DNA of 64,000 nt from Isoetes taiwanensis. Lineage: Eukaryota > Streptophyta > Lycopodiopsida > Isoetales > Isoetaceae. The stretch is from assembly GCA_021234155.1 (NCBI GenBank), contig JAJEKV010000053.1, forward strand, positions 5,544,488 through 5,608,487. Direction: 5' to 3'. Positions 1 through 11,624 of the stretch are shown here, piece after piece (positions within the stretch are counted from its first letter, which is position 1; every line of letters starts with the position of its first letter). A program made the position numbers and the translations under genes. The notes below the pieces were generated by a model. That model was not told where the DNA came from, did no database searches, and was given only the letters and a program-made list of their open reading frames with translations.

Positions 1-1047
1 CCAAGAAAGAGAAGACAATTCCACAATCTCAGCATAGAGTGCTATGCTTGCACTTCAAGATACAACACACCTATTTGGCAACTTATCAAAGACCGCATGT
101 GCCTCTTCTAAGCTTCCGCATTTGACATACGTAGCCAACAAACTACTTCCCACAACAATGTTAGGTTGAAGTCCAAAACTTGTAATCTAGATATGGAACA
201 ACCCTGCCATATTGTATTACCCCTATGGTTGAACATGCTTTCAAACTACTTAGACATGTCACTTTATTGGGCAGAATGCCACCAACTTGCATATTCCCAA
301 AACATTTCAGAGCAGAAAAACTCTTCTCATTTCATGCATATCTAGTATTTTGATTTCACATGTTGTAGAAGCTCTTCTCTGCCTCCTGTAAACTCCCACA
401 TTTAAAATACAAATCAATTAGCGCGTAACGAGAAAAAACATCATATTTAAGTTTAGACTGCAACATTTGACCATGAATTGCCTTGCATCAGGGCTGCACT
501 TTTGAACATGCTTTTGGAACAATCAAAACTGTACTTATCTTTCCGCGGACATGTCATTTATGTTCTGTAGTGCAATTCGATTGCACCCTCTACTTCCCCA
601 AGATGCACAATATCTAAATAATTGCACTCGATGAATAAGCACTTGTCTTTGCAATTTTATCAAGTACACGATATCCTTCAACTAAACTTCCATCATGAGC
701 AAACAAGTGGATAAGGTGATCCATCAAAACAGCAAGTGAGTCCAGTCTATTGTGAATTATAGAGGAATGCAGCAGTGTACCTCCCACCGGGTCTTTTCTC
801 ATCTGGCAATCCTTTACTAACCCATATGCATCCCCCCGACTGATGAAAGTCTTCTTTATGTACCCAAATGGTACATCAACAAATCAGATGTGAGGTTCAA
901 AACAGTCCAAATTGTACCTTGTAGTGCTCCATCTTCCCTGATAATGGCAGTATTATATACTGCAAAACTAGTGTTTAATCCAACTTCGTTCTCCTTTCCT
1001 TTCAACAAAGCACTTAACCTTGGCAAGAACTTTTGCAATGCATGCAT
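1..1047 (-). pseudogene. PLS-type pentatricopeptide repeat (PPR) protein, broken, runs off left edge
   Basis: Read on the minus strand from 1047 downward. An N-terminal leader (856-1047, beginning MHALQKFLPRL) is followed by a stretch with LMDHLIHLFAHDGSLVEGY (about 640-800). Then come CKAIHGQMLQSKLKYDVFSR and LIDLYFKCGSLQEAEKSF (about 375-500), and finally YVKCGSLEEAHAVFDKLPN (about 70-135). The KCGSLEEA/VFDKLP spacing is the L/S motif pattern of plant organellar RNA-editing PPR proteins, which normally bind one transcript in plastid or mitochondrion. The reading frame changes several times, and a TGA follows SFYNM near 375, so this copy is dead or very badly sequenced. The C-terminal E/DYW part would lie beyond position 1. 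Family call is firm; the exact target cannot be inferred. Confidence 0.75.
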
Positions 1048-1802
1048 TTATGAACTTGAATTGACTGGTCCAATAAAGTTACTAGCAAAATCATAGCAAA
1101 TGTGAGCTTATTAGTCCATGCATATATGCATGTATATCCTAAAGCATACCAAGAGACATGTCTGAGCTGAAGTATCAAAGATCAACCTTCAGGTGAATGC
1201 ACAGTGTAGAAATAAAAAATGATTGATATAATGTGGACTCTGATGGTATTTTTTATATCAAAATGCTAGTATGAAAAGACGAAATGAGAAAAGGTTAAAC
1301 CATGAATGGGTAGGAACAGAAAGGGCAGGAAATGAACATTGATTCAGATGAAAAATAGCTGCTCTGCTTTGCTCAATTCATAACTTACCATAGTTGTTAC
1401 TGTTGTGAGAAGCAATTAAAGGAGCTTAGCCAACCATGCAAATAGAAAGGCCTCATGAATTGATGAAGATGCACCGCAATTGTTCCACCACAAACATGAA
1501 ATGCCCGTGTAGATTCCACAGCAGTAAGAACCATTATGTTCATCAAAGGTCAACAAAACGTTAGATCAGGAAACTCCTTTACGTGAGATCGAAGAAGTGA
1601 AATAAAGAACTGCAAAAAATTGCAGCCCTAAACTTTGGCGTCTTTCCATCTATCAGACTTGTAATCACATTTTGTTTCGCTGTAGTTGCATCAGATTGGA
1701 GCTTTGGTCTGCCTTGCTAGTTACCCGGTTGAAACATCTGCGATCTAGAATGCAGGTGACCACCAGTTTACAGGGAACAATAGGTTTGGAGCAGTCACCA
1801 GT

Positions 1803-1838
1803 ATATCCTAGGTATATTCCAGCATATACCTAGGATAT
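1803..1838. repeat. perfect 14-bp inverted repeat, 8-nt loop
   Basis: Arms at 1803-1816 and 1825-1838 contain TATCCTAGGTATA and its complement around a TTCCAGCA loop. The arm itself contains the palindrome CCTAGG. No coding context. It could be a remnant of a small inverted-repeat element. The rest of 1050-2090 shows no gene that I can support; it may be 5' flank of the PPR pseudogene. Confidence 0.6.
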
Positions 1839-2099
1839 GCCACAAACTACAAGCGAGGGTTTGCCCAAAAAGTGCTCCAATACCTCAAAAAGTACCCCTC
1901 AAAAACGCCTGTAGAATCCCTTTTTTGTGTAAAACAACGGGGGATAAAATGGTTTAGAATCAAGGTATATGGCCATAATCCCCCTTTCCTCATTTGTCAT
2001 GTAATACCATGCTATATTTGGTAATAATCCCCCTGTCCTCAGATGTAAAATAATCCATGTTACTACATTTGGCCATAATCCCCCATTTCCTCACGTGTA

Positions 2100-2400
2100 A
2101 AATAATACCTGTGACGTTCCCTGAATATATCACGGAGCTCGGGGCGTATACATCTGGGGACTTCCCCCTCCATGGCAATCAGCTCATCATGGCGGGGGCC
2201 TCCGTCTAACTTCGGACCATCCATAGAAAGATGCGTTGAAGGACGGAGGTCATTCATTACGCCTTCAATGGGACTCTAAGTGGCGGAGGCGTGAATACAT
2301 GTTAGCACCACGGCATAAATCATGCATAAAATAACCACCACGAAGGGTGGCATCCATCAAAGTACTAATGTCAAAGAAAATGCATCTAATCCTAAAGAGA
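2100..2400 (-). mobile_element. inverted relic of the LTR 3' end (same family as at 7.6-8.1 and 23.2-23.7 kb)
   Basis: The reverse complement of this stretch contains the same ordered landmarks as the LTR ends at 7850-8070 and 23395-23660: GCCACCCTTCGTGGTGG, a CTCCGTCCTTCA motif, AGACGGAGG, and a terminal GTCACA followed by a degraded primer-binding-like GGTATTATTT. It is oppositely oriented to the other copies, so it is a separate insertion or an inverted fragment. No ORF in it is credible. Confidence 0.55.
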
Positions 2401-2739
2401 GAAAAAGCGCCCCAAACCCGGGTTTTACGCATTTCCGGACTCTGTGAGGATGGGTGACGGCTCGGTCTCGGGGATTCAGTGGGGGCAGGGGAATCTTAAC
2501 ATGGCGTTGGGGGCATAGAACATTAGCTAGGGTTGTCACTCCATCGCCCCTCATTGCTGAGATGAGAGTGGAACCAAGCTGTAAACCATTGTAGCCTTCG
2601 GAGCGCAATCCCAAGGTATCACCCGCGCCGGGACTACCGGGTTACATCTCCAGGTCGATGGGCAGGTCAGGAGAAGTGTCCTTCAGTCGCGGTGAATCCA
2701 TGGAATTGTGAGCTAGAATCACGTCATCGTGACCCAGCA

Positions 2740-4960
2740 TCCGTACCGACCTATACCTAACTTTATCTTCAAAATGCGGGGATGATCACCATTGTACTCG
2801 AATTAGCGGGATATGCAAACCCTCGTGACCCGGCTATTAAATACAAGCTCAGAAGGAGTCCCGTGGCAGCACATGCTCGGAGACCCCCCCACTTCATCCT
2901 CACGGCCCTTATCTAGTGCTTCAATGATGCCATAGATCCACGGCTCAGTGGGATCTTGTACAGGCGCATCTAATGGGAATAATACAGGGGCTCTATCACA
3001 GGGCATGCTACAATACATGTGCTTTCGGAAGGTCTCTACCCCGTAATCCCCCATCTACAGGTGCTAACTAAAGCAAAAGAGCGCTAAACCATCAACCAAA
3101 GCACCGAGACTAGAGATAAGAATACTCACCATATCAAACAAAGGTTGCTGCTTGGTAAACCAGAAAAAGCAGAGAGAGAACACACCGGTATGCTATAGAT
3201 CAACAAAGTAACCTCTTGACTAAGCTGTCAAATCGGTCTTGAACGCTCCATCTCGACTAAATTTGAGAAGAGGTGCAGGCTGCTGCTTCACCTCCATCTC
3301 AATTGCTCTAATTCAATTGGGCACAAAGCCCCAATTTAGATTGTCTATATTGAGCCCTACCTTGTGATTTGGGCCAGGTGACATCATTAATTAACTAATT
3401 AAGCTAATTAGGCCAATTAAGACAAAAATAATACTTTAATTAGGTTCTGACTAATTTGGCATAGCTAAATTAATCCTGTCAGCATTGTATATTTAAATCT
3501 CGTGGGCTTTCCGCATTCTCCCCAAGTGATGTTGTCTCGACGTCAATTGCAGAATACAATACAGTATTGAGTTGCGAGAATATGATTTGACGAAGTGTGG
3601 TGTATAACTAGGTGGCTGTGAAGTCACTAGTCTGGACTTAGAGTTGGTTGACCGCGTGTTACTATCGCACATAATTACATGATGGGAATGTCTAATATTA
3701 CGTACGATACAATGCTACGGAAGAGCATAATGATGTCATATATATGAAGATATTGGGTTAAGGTATGATCCCGGAATGCGCTCAGCCCCATGTGGTTTGG
3801 GGTTGAGCTATCCTGAATCTCATTCATTCGCTAAGGCATATGGAAGAGTTTAAATGGAGTGAAAATAGACTGGAAGTAAAAGATCTGGCACCTCCAGGTG
3901 ATGTTACGTTTTCGGGGGATGGTTTGGAAGGGTCAGCCGAGGCAACATCGGCCAGTTACTTCGGCGTTGCTCAGGGCAATTTATTGGTTTGGGATAGATG
4001 TATGAATAGTGGAAGAAGAAAGAAGGGAATGCCGATGAGCTTTTACAGCGAATTACTCCTTTGAGGATAACCAGTCAGAATGCATGAATTTCAAGTCCAG
4101 TAAAATCAGTGTGTTGATGGGTTAATTATAAGATAGGTAGTCCATATAGTGAAGGTTACCCCTACAATTCTGCTGATCTTTGGCGGGATCAGCGGGGCAT
4201 AGACCCGCAGATTATGACTTTGGCTGCAGTGTAAGGAACCGGACCATCTTAAGGCGTTACTGAGATGAAAACATTGGATTTTCTATTAAGAGACCGGTTT
4301 AGATGCCTGTTATGAGGAGCCAAAGCTGACAGGTTCAATAATCAAAGTTGAAGTTGGCTTGGATAACTTAGAAATTAGGTTAATTGGCATTTAAAGCCGG
4401 TTAATATGGAGGACACAAAGGATCCTTGGTGAAAGAAGCCTTTAGAAAAGCTGCATGTGGCATAATGGTGAAATCATAGGTTATGTATGCAGGGGTTAAA
4501 GGCACCATATGACACCAAAGGAATGGTTGAAATAACTAGAGACCCTATCAAGAGAATATAGGCGGCATATACTGCAGAGTCAACACTAGAGTGCACATCC
4601 ATTTGGGAAGATAATAGATGGCGAGCACATCAAAAGGCCTGACAATGGGTTTGTTTGAAGAACTACCATGGTTATAAGTTTAGCTAGGGTTAGAGCATAA
4701 CTTTCTAGCATTGTGAGATGTGAGGAGACAACCTATGTTTATTGTATACATCACCGTTGTACACATCACGATCGTATCTATCTTAGGGGAGGTAATCTGG
4801 GTGGCAATTCTGGAGATACGTTCGGAAATGTGCAAGGGCCAAGTCAATCCGTTGCATGGTAGGGTATGATGTGGTAGTTAGCGTTGAAATAAATGTCAGC
4901 GGCCAATAGAGGCATCAACTTAAGGTAGTGGGGTTGAGTGAGCACAATGGTACAATTCGA
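2740..4960 (+). mobile_element. LTR-retroelement relic, copy A
   Basis: From CTAACTTTATCTTCAAAAT (about 2758) to AATAAATGTCAGCGGCCAAT (about 4890) this stretch is collinear with copy B (5036 onward), and from about 3190 with copy C (20790 onward). Shared landmarks include CATTAATTAACTAATTAAGC, TTAGAGTTGGTTGAC, GATGTTACGTTTTC and AACTAGAGACC. It carries no gag or pol reading frame. The copy stops near 4930 and a short unrelated stretch joins it to copy B. It is interpreted as LTR-type sequence because copies B and C end at a tRNA-like primer-binding site. Confidence 0.6.
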
Positions 4961-5035
4961 GGATAAGTAGCGAATAAAAAGCAGTTACACGCTAAATGTT
5001 CGAATGTCTTGCATAGACACCTACTGATCCTTCCT

Positions 5036-8000
5036 CTCACCTAACTTTATCTTCAAAGTGCGGGATGATCACACAGCATACCCAGTGTCGGACCCTTGCC
5101 CGGCTTTGACCGGCTATTAGGCCTAGCTCACTTGAAGGGAGTCCCGGAAGCGCCTTTTGTGCTCGGGAGGCGGGGACCCCACCACACTTCATCCGCTACT
5201 GACCTGTCTGGTGCTTCAATGGTGCCATAGATTCCTGACTCGGTGGGATCATGCGAGCCGCATCAATGGGAGATAATCACCAGGGCTCTGTCAGGGCATG
5301 CACTGATATGGGCTCAGTCTCTACCCCAGCGTAATCTGTCTCGGGGTCTAACTAAGCGCTAAACTGAGGCTAAACCCAAAACACACCGCGAGACTAGAGA
5401 TGAGCCTCCATATCAAACAAGGGTTGGCCTAGCATTGAAGCCACGGAGCAGAGGCCACACGTGAGGCTGCACTTGGGTGGCTCAGTAACCTCTGACTGGC
5501 GTCAAATCGGTCTTGGGGTGCTCCATCGACTAATTTGAGATTGCACCTTCTCCTCCATCTCAGTGCTCCTAATTCAGTTGGGGCTAGGCCCACAATTTGG
5601 GTCAATCTATTGAGCAATCGATTGTGGGCGGTGGCGTTAATTAACTAATTAAATGAATTAGGTCAATTGAGACAAAAATACATAATTGGGTTACTGATAA
5701 TTTAGCATAGCTAAATTAATCCTTTAAGTCAACCTAGGTTAACATACCCATGGTGCCATCTACTCATTGATGTGATGTATTTTATACATATCTGGTACTC
5801 AAAATGCGTGGGCGTCACATTCTCACCTTAGAAATGATGTTGTCCTCGGCGCATCAAGGAGGCACTGTAGTGCAGGCCAATACCACGAGTTGCGAAATAA
5901 ATTTTGCGACCCAAGTGTAGGAACCTTAAGGTGGCTGTGTCAGGTCACTATGGTCTGGACTTAGAGTTGGTTGACATTATTTTCATGATATATGATAGGA
6001 ATGGTGGAATATTCGTGATAATGTTCTGAGGAAGAGCATAATGATAATAGCCATAATAGCCGAGGATGATCCCTCAAGCTATTATCCCAATGGTTGGGTT
6101 GACTATCCTAGTCGTCGTTACTAAAGTTATGGAGAGTTTAAATGGGTACCAAAGAAATAGCTAAGAATGGGAGTCTAGCATGTCTTTGGAGTGCGATGTT
6201 ACGTTCAAAAGAAACACTCCGGGATGGTTGGAAGGGTGTTGAAATAACAGCAGGTAATGAGAGCTTAACTTCCTGGTTCTGGGTAATGAATTACTTGATA
6301 TAAAACATTTATTCAGTTTTGGGGATAGATATGTGCCAAAATATCTGATGCTGGAAGAAAGAATGCGATGACTTTGACAATTATACCTTTAGGGATAGCA
6401 GGGTGGGGGCAATACATAGGAATTCAAGTCGATAAAATCAAGGCACGAGGTGCTGTTAAAATTCGAGAAGATTTGAATTATATATAAGACGTTGAAAGTC
6501 CATATAGTGAAGAGTTACCCTACAATTCTAGATCTTAGTAGAAATTTGGAGGATCAGTTGCCCTTGGGCATAGACCCTTAGGATTATGACTTTTTGAAAC
6601 TCTTAGGAGTGTAAGGAACTGAGATAATCTTAAAGCGTTACTAACGAAATCGAAACATTGGATTTTCCTATTAAGAGACGGGGAGGGTTTTGGTGCATAA
6701 AACTTCATTATAGAGGAGCCAAAGCGACAAGGTTTAGTAATCAAAGTTGAAGTTGACATTGGCGAGGGAGCCAGAGTTAAGTTGTGACTAAAAGCATGGT
6801 GTGGGACGCGAAGGATCCTTAGTGAAAGCCTTTAGAAGAAGCTGCGTAACCGGTAATAATGAATTTAATCCAGGTATGGGTTATATCTGAGGGTTGGTAC
6901 CCATGAGCACCTAAGGAATGGTTCGAAATAACTAGAGACCTATCACTGTTGACTATACTAAATTCCCAACTCTAGAATTGTTATCCATTTGGGAGGCTAG
7001 ATGAAACACATATAAAATACATAGGCAATGGGTTTGTTTGATGGTTATAGTTTAGCTAAGTTAGAGCATAGCATTGTGGATAATGGAATATGTTGTATGT
7101 ATACGTTACATGCCTACGATAAATATCTTAGGGAGGTAATCTGGGTGATGCGGAATCGCGTTCGATATTACCGAAAGGGCCAGTCAATCCGTTGCATGGT
7201 AGGTATGACCAGCGGTAGTTGGCGGTTGAAATAAATGTCAAGCGACCAATAGAATAAAGCTTGGGTAGTAGGCTAATCCTAACATAATGTAGCTCTTTCT
7301 TTGAGATAAAAGTATTATATGGGTACGATTTCTTGACTTGCTCGACTCCTCGAAATATGTCCTATGTTTATTGAGGAGTATTTGGATGCCGAAGATCCTG
7401 GCCCAACCACAAAGCTGGCTTGGCGTCTAACAATGCAAAATAGCACGACAACGTAGGAATAGCTCCAGAGTTAAATCTGAAAAGTTGGGGTTTCCCCTTT
7501 TGTTTCTTTTATATGACCTTTGGGGTTAGGGCCTGGGGAAGACATGTGACAAGGAGTTTAAAATGCATGTTTGTAGCCATGTGCAACATGAGAGATTGCC
7601 CCTGGGGTGCAACCCTTTGATTTCAAGTACATGTTGTCAAGGCGGATGTGGGAGGGTGGGCGTGGCGTTATAATATACATATTGATGCAGGTATGCTGAG
7701 GCGTCACACTATGCGATAGCGCCATAGTCATTGCTTCATCTGTATATGAGCCTTGGGCATTGGTTGACCCCATGGTGCGATACAGGTAGAATACTCATTT
7801 TGTGGTGCATTCCTTTTATATTTGGTATTACGTATTGATGACGGGCCACCCTTCGTGGTGGTATATTATTATTATTTAGCCCACGGTGCTAAGATGTATG
7901 TCCTTCCTTTCGCTATATAAGTTCCATAGGCGGAGCAGATGACACCTCAGAGTGTCCTTCACACGGGCACATAGCCATCATGAGTAGTCCGTCGGACGGA

Positions 8001-8085
8001 GGCCTTTCGTGGTGATGGAGTCACCATGGGTGAGAATGCATATTCACGATGGGAGCATCATATCGGTGTCACGTTGGTATGTTGA
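5036..8085 (+). mobile_element. LTR-retroelement relic, copy B, with degraded primer-binding site
   Basis: Collinear with copy A from CTAACTTTATCTTCAAAGTG (5041) and with copy C over almost its whole length. Near 8068-8085 the terminal GTGTCACG is followed by TTGGTATGTTGATTTTTGG, a decayed version of the clear primer-binding site of copy C. No gag, protease, reverse transcriptase or integrase frame is present. It forms the left edge of the first NAPRT-bearing unit. Confidence 0.6.
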
Positions 8086-11000
8086 TTTTTGGTAGACGGG
8101 ATCATAGCACAGCCGTATTCTAACTCGTTAGATGGAGCAGTTAGTAGCCGGTTTTAATTTAAGAATAAACTATCCAACTCCATAGGCAGCATGAGGGTTG
8201 GCTTGGCCCTGAATTATGGGAAATAAGCTAGCTAGGGATTAGCGTGTGAGTTGTTAGGTAGAGTTATGCTAACTTAGGAGGCAGTCTCCTTCTTTAATGC
8301 TATATCTTTCTACTGGTAACTCAGTGGAACTGTGCAGGGACTCCAATTGATCAAAAGCATATGTGGGATCGTCAAAGCGACGTGGATAAGCCACGCTATT
8401 GAAAGGGCATGATCGGCAAATTAGGTCTTCAGGAATTCAAAACAAACTACGGGCCCTCACCTGGGCATGGAAGGAGGAAGGAAGGTTCTGTATTCGCCCA
8501 ATCTCTTCGCAGTTTCGTGCGTGCAAAATACAATTATGAGGGCTCTGTTGCCCTCAATCACCCCGTGTGAATATGCCGCAAACCAAAGGGAGCAGGGATT
8601 TTAATTTAAATGTGTTGGACACAATGGTTGTGTTAATTAATGTGAATGTTGGTTATGTGGTTGTTATACAATGTCGATGGTTGTTGTAACTGTTAGGGAT
8701 TTAATTTTTATATGTTGGATGTTAATGGTTTGTGTTTTCAAATTTAGCCCTTGAGGCCTTAAAATCCCAGTGTGACAAAAATTTTAGAATTCAAACCCGA
8801 GAAAAAACTGATTCATTTGAGGGCTTTCATCACCTATAGCTTTTGAATTTGATCATAATAAAACAAATGAACATAAGTAAGTTACCATAAAGATAGAGCA
8901 GATTCAGTCCCATTGTTAGTCATAGTTTGCAACACCATACACAACCATTTTCAGCTGGATTTAACGGTACAGCAGCCTCCATGGATTCTTGTGGTGAAAC
9001 CAAATTGAGGCTTTTACATTTGTTGCCTGGGATCGACAAATTTAGCAATAACTGCCTCAAAATCTTAAATCATGGTAATTTTTGCAAAAGCTTCGGAATG
9101 AGCCATAAAACAATATCAATAAGCAATCTGTGTCATTTGTGCGGATCTTGAAAGCCACCAAGCCGGCCGAAAAATTCGCATTTAGCATAGATAACAACCA
9201 AACTTTGCCTTATCCATATCTTCATGCGCTATCAAGATCTCCCAGTAATAAAATCATCTCAAAGCGAGGCTACGGATCAAAAGTTATATTAAATGTGTTG
9301 GCATGCACTACATCGCAACGCCCTTCAAAGCCCTTCATTGTGCCCATTAGCACCATACACACAAAGGCTTTTGTTGTGAGCCATTGGTTACATTGTTGAC
9401 CATTGAAAGGCTGAAATCAATGTGGCCCTTCATGCCATTGCTTGCGCCACATGCACCAAGGGCTTTGTTGTGAGCCATTAGTTGTTGACCATTGAAAAAG
9501 GCTAAAATCAATGAAGAAACTTCGGAAATGGTGCACTCTAGATGCGCATTGGTACATTTGAACATCCACTTGAAGTCATAGGAAAACCTTGGTGGCGTAC
9601 AAAACACACAAAACCCTACATTGTTGTACATATTCGTCGGAGGCCAATCGGCCCTGGGACCAAATTACCGCGTGCGACAAGCCCGTTACAGATTCAAACC
9701 CCGGGAGGAAAATCGCGACAACAAACTGCTGGCGGTTGGCTAAAATATACCATATATACACATAGATTCGACTTTCTCGGGATGTATACGACTTTTGGAG
9801 GTGGAAAACCCTATATGTAAATAAAAGCCGGTTCCACAGTAGATGTACTTACGGACTTTCTTGGTGCACTTTCCCTGTCGAATCCTTTTACTTGAGTTTG
9901 TGCACCATAGCCTTATTTGGGGATCAACACTAGGATTAAAGACCCGGTCACATTTGAGGCACATTGGTCCCTTTGAACACTAAAGGTGCGATACAGTCAA
10001 CGAGCTAACATGTTAGCTCAAGGCTCATAAACATGGGGTGTGCAGCACAGCTTTAAAATTATAACCTTTGGTTCTAATATTATGACCCACGAAACCATGT
10101 GGTTGTAATCATTATATTTTAGACCTTTAAGTTGATTCATATGGTTTGTAGTATCATTTTATTAGACCTTTAGTTGATTCTTAGGTTAAATTAGCGATTT
10201 GTTAAACATATCGGTTATAGTCACATCATCTTCTTGAGACAAAGTTGCTATAAGATGTGCATAAACATCAACATGAATATTATTGAGAAATTACTTAACA
10301 ATGATTGACACCCAAAGGACAAGTTGCTTATAAGATGTGCATAAATACCCGGTGTGAGCATTAAATAGAAATTACTTGTATGCTTGATGATTATTTACAA
10401 GACACAAGGGATGGCCGTGTGCAAGTGGGATGGTTCATGGACTGAGATGAAGTTATGGTGAGAGCAATCTATTCTTACGACAATTGGATGCACTAGCATA
10501 GTGTATAGGTTGATATCAAGCCTTATACTTGATATAAATATTGAATACTTGCAATGGTGATTGACTGCTAGCAAGTGACTATATCAAGGATAGTTCACGC
10601 CATTCATTGTCGAAACAATCTATTCATTTGACAATTAAATCAAATGTAGATTGAACATAAAATAGGATGACGCTATTATGGTGCCACACTTTTAACCAAT
10701 AGATCCTGCGGTCTTCCTAGCTGAATGTTGGGCTGCAAACAGCCAAAAGACCAAGGTCTGTTGAAAATTGGAATGGAATACCATGAAGAGAAAAGACCTT
10801 CCATATTGTTAGAGATTGGATAATTTTGGTCAATGATAAGTAGTTCCACCGCGAGGGACATATGTCGATCCTCTTAAATGCCCTTGACAGTCTCTAAATG
10901 TTTAGAATACCTTATTCTTGGTTGCCAAATTCTGTGTGCACTTATATTATGTGAAGACATTTAAGTTTTAAATTTATTTAGATTTGCCTTCATATCAGTG

Positions 11001-11586
11001 CGAAGTTTCCTAAATTGACATAATAATCTACAAATTGACGATTCCCAAACAAATAATCTACTTTGAATACCATCTATTTGAAAAACCCCAAATGCCAAAT
11101 TAAACATTCCATATTGTGATAGCTCTTGTCCTTACCATACCATATCCTACAACTTGATATGCAAAGTAATCAAACGTGATTTTGACTGGTTTGATGTGTT
11201 TTAATATGAAAAAGACCTAAATATGCATGGATATACCCATAATTCAAAAATGACAGCAAATGACAAATAAAGGCTCGCATATGTGACCCCAGTGTTTCAA
11301 CAGGGGTTCATATCCATTCCATTGACATCTGACTACATGTGATGTGACACGAGGCTAAGGCTCTTATTGTGTCTTTTAGCGGGCCCTGTGAATAAATGTA
11401 GGCCGCCACGTCAACGTCATCAGCCAAATAGATGGGATCTCTTTCCATCGTCAAAGCTCATCCACCAAAGCATAAAATAATCAAAGTGTTTCGGAGTTCG
11501 GTGGCTTCCTGTTGGGGATCCCAGGTACAACTAATTATGACCGGAATGCTATCGTGGGTTTGATCTGGAAACTAATTTTTGTGTAA
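8086..11586. other. repeat-rich intergenic region of unit 1, upstream of the dead NAPRT copy
   Basis: No gene supported. The segment parallels 23670-27567 in unit 2 in the same order: a GTGTGAATATGC motif (about 8560), the GCCCATTAGCACCATACACA tandem pair (about 9340-9500), a member of the GGGACCAAAT...ATTCAAACCCC dispersed repeat (about 9640-9730), and the AAGTTGC/ATAAGATGTGCATAAA tandem pair (about 10240-10380). The reading frames in it are short, overlapping on both strands, and not conserved between units. Confidence 0.6.
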
Positions 11587-11624
11587 GTGGAGATGAGAGC
11601 GCAATCTATGAACATTGATTCCCA

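Noticed and set aside
2803-3054. Minus-strand ORF of 83 codons in LTR copy A
   Set aside because: The matching parts of copies B and C do not keep the frame, and the sequence is within a repeat without coding signals.
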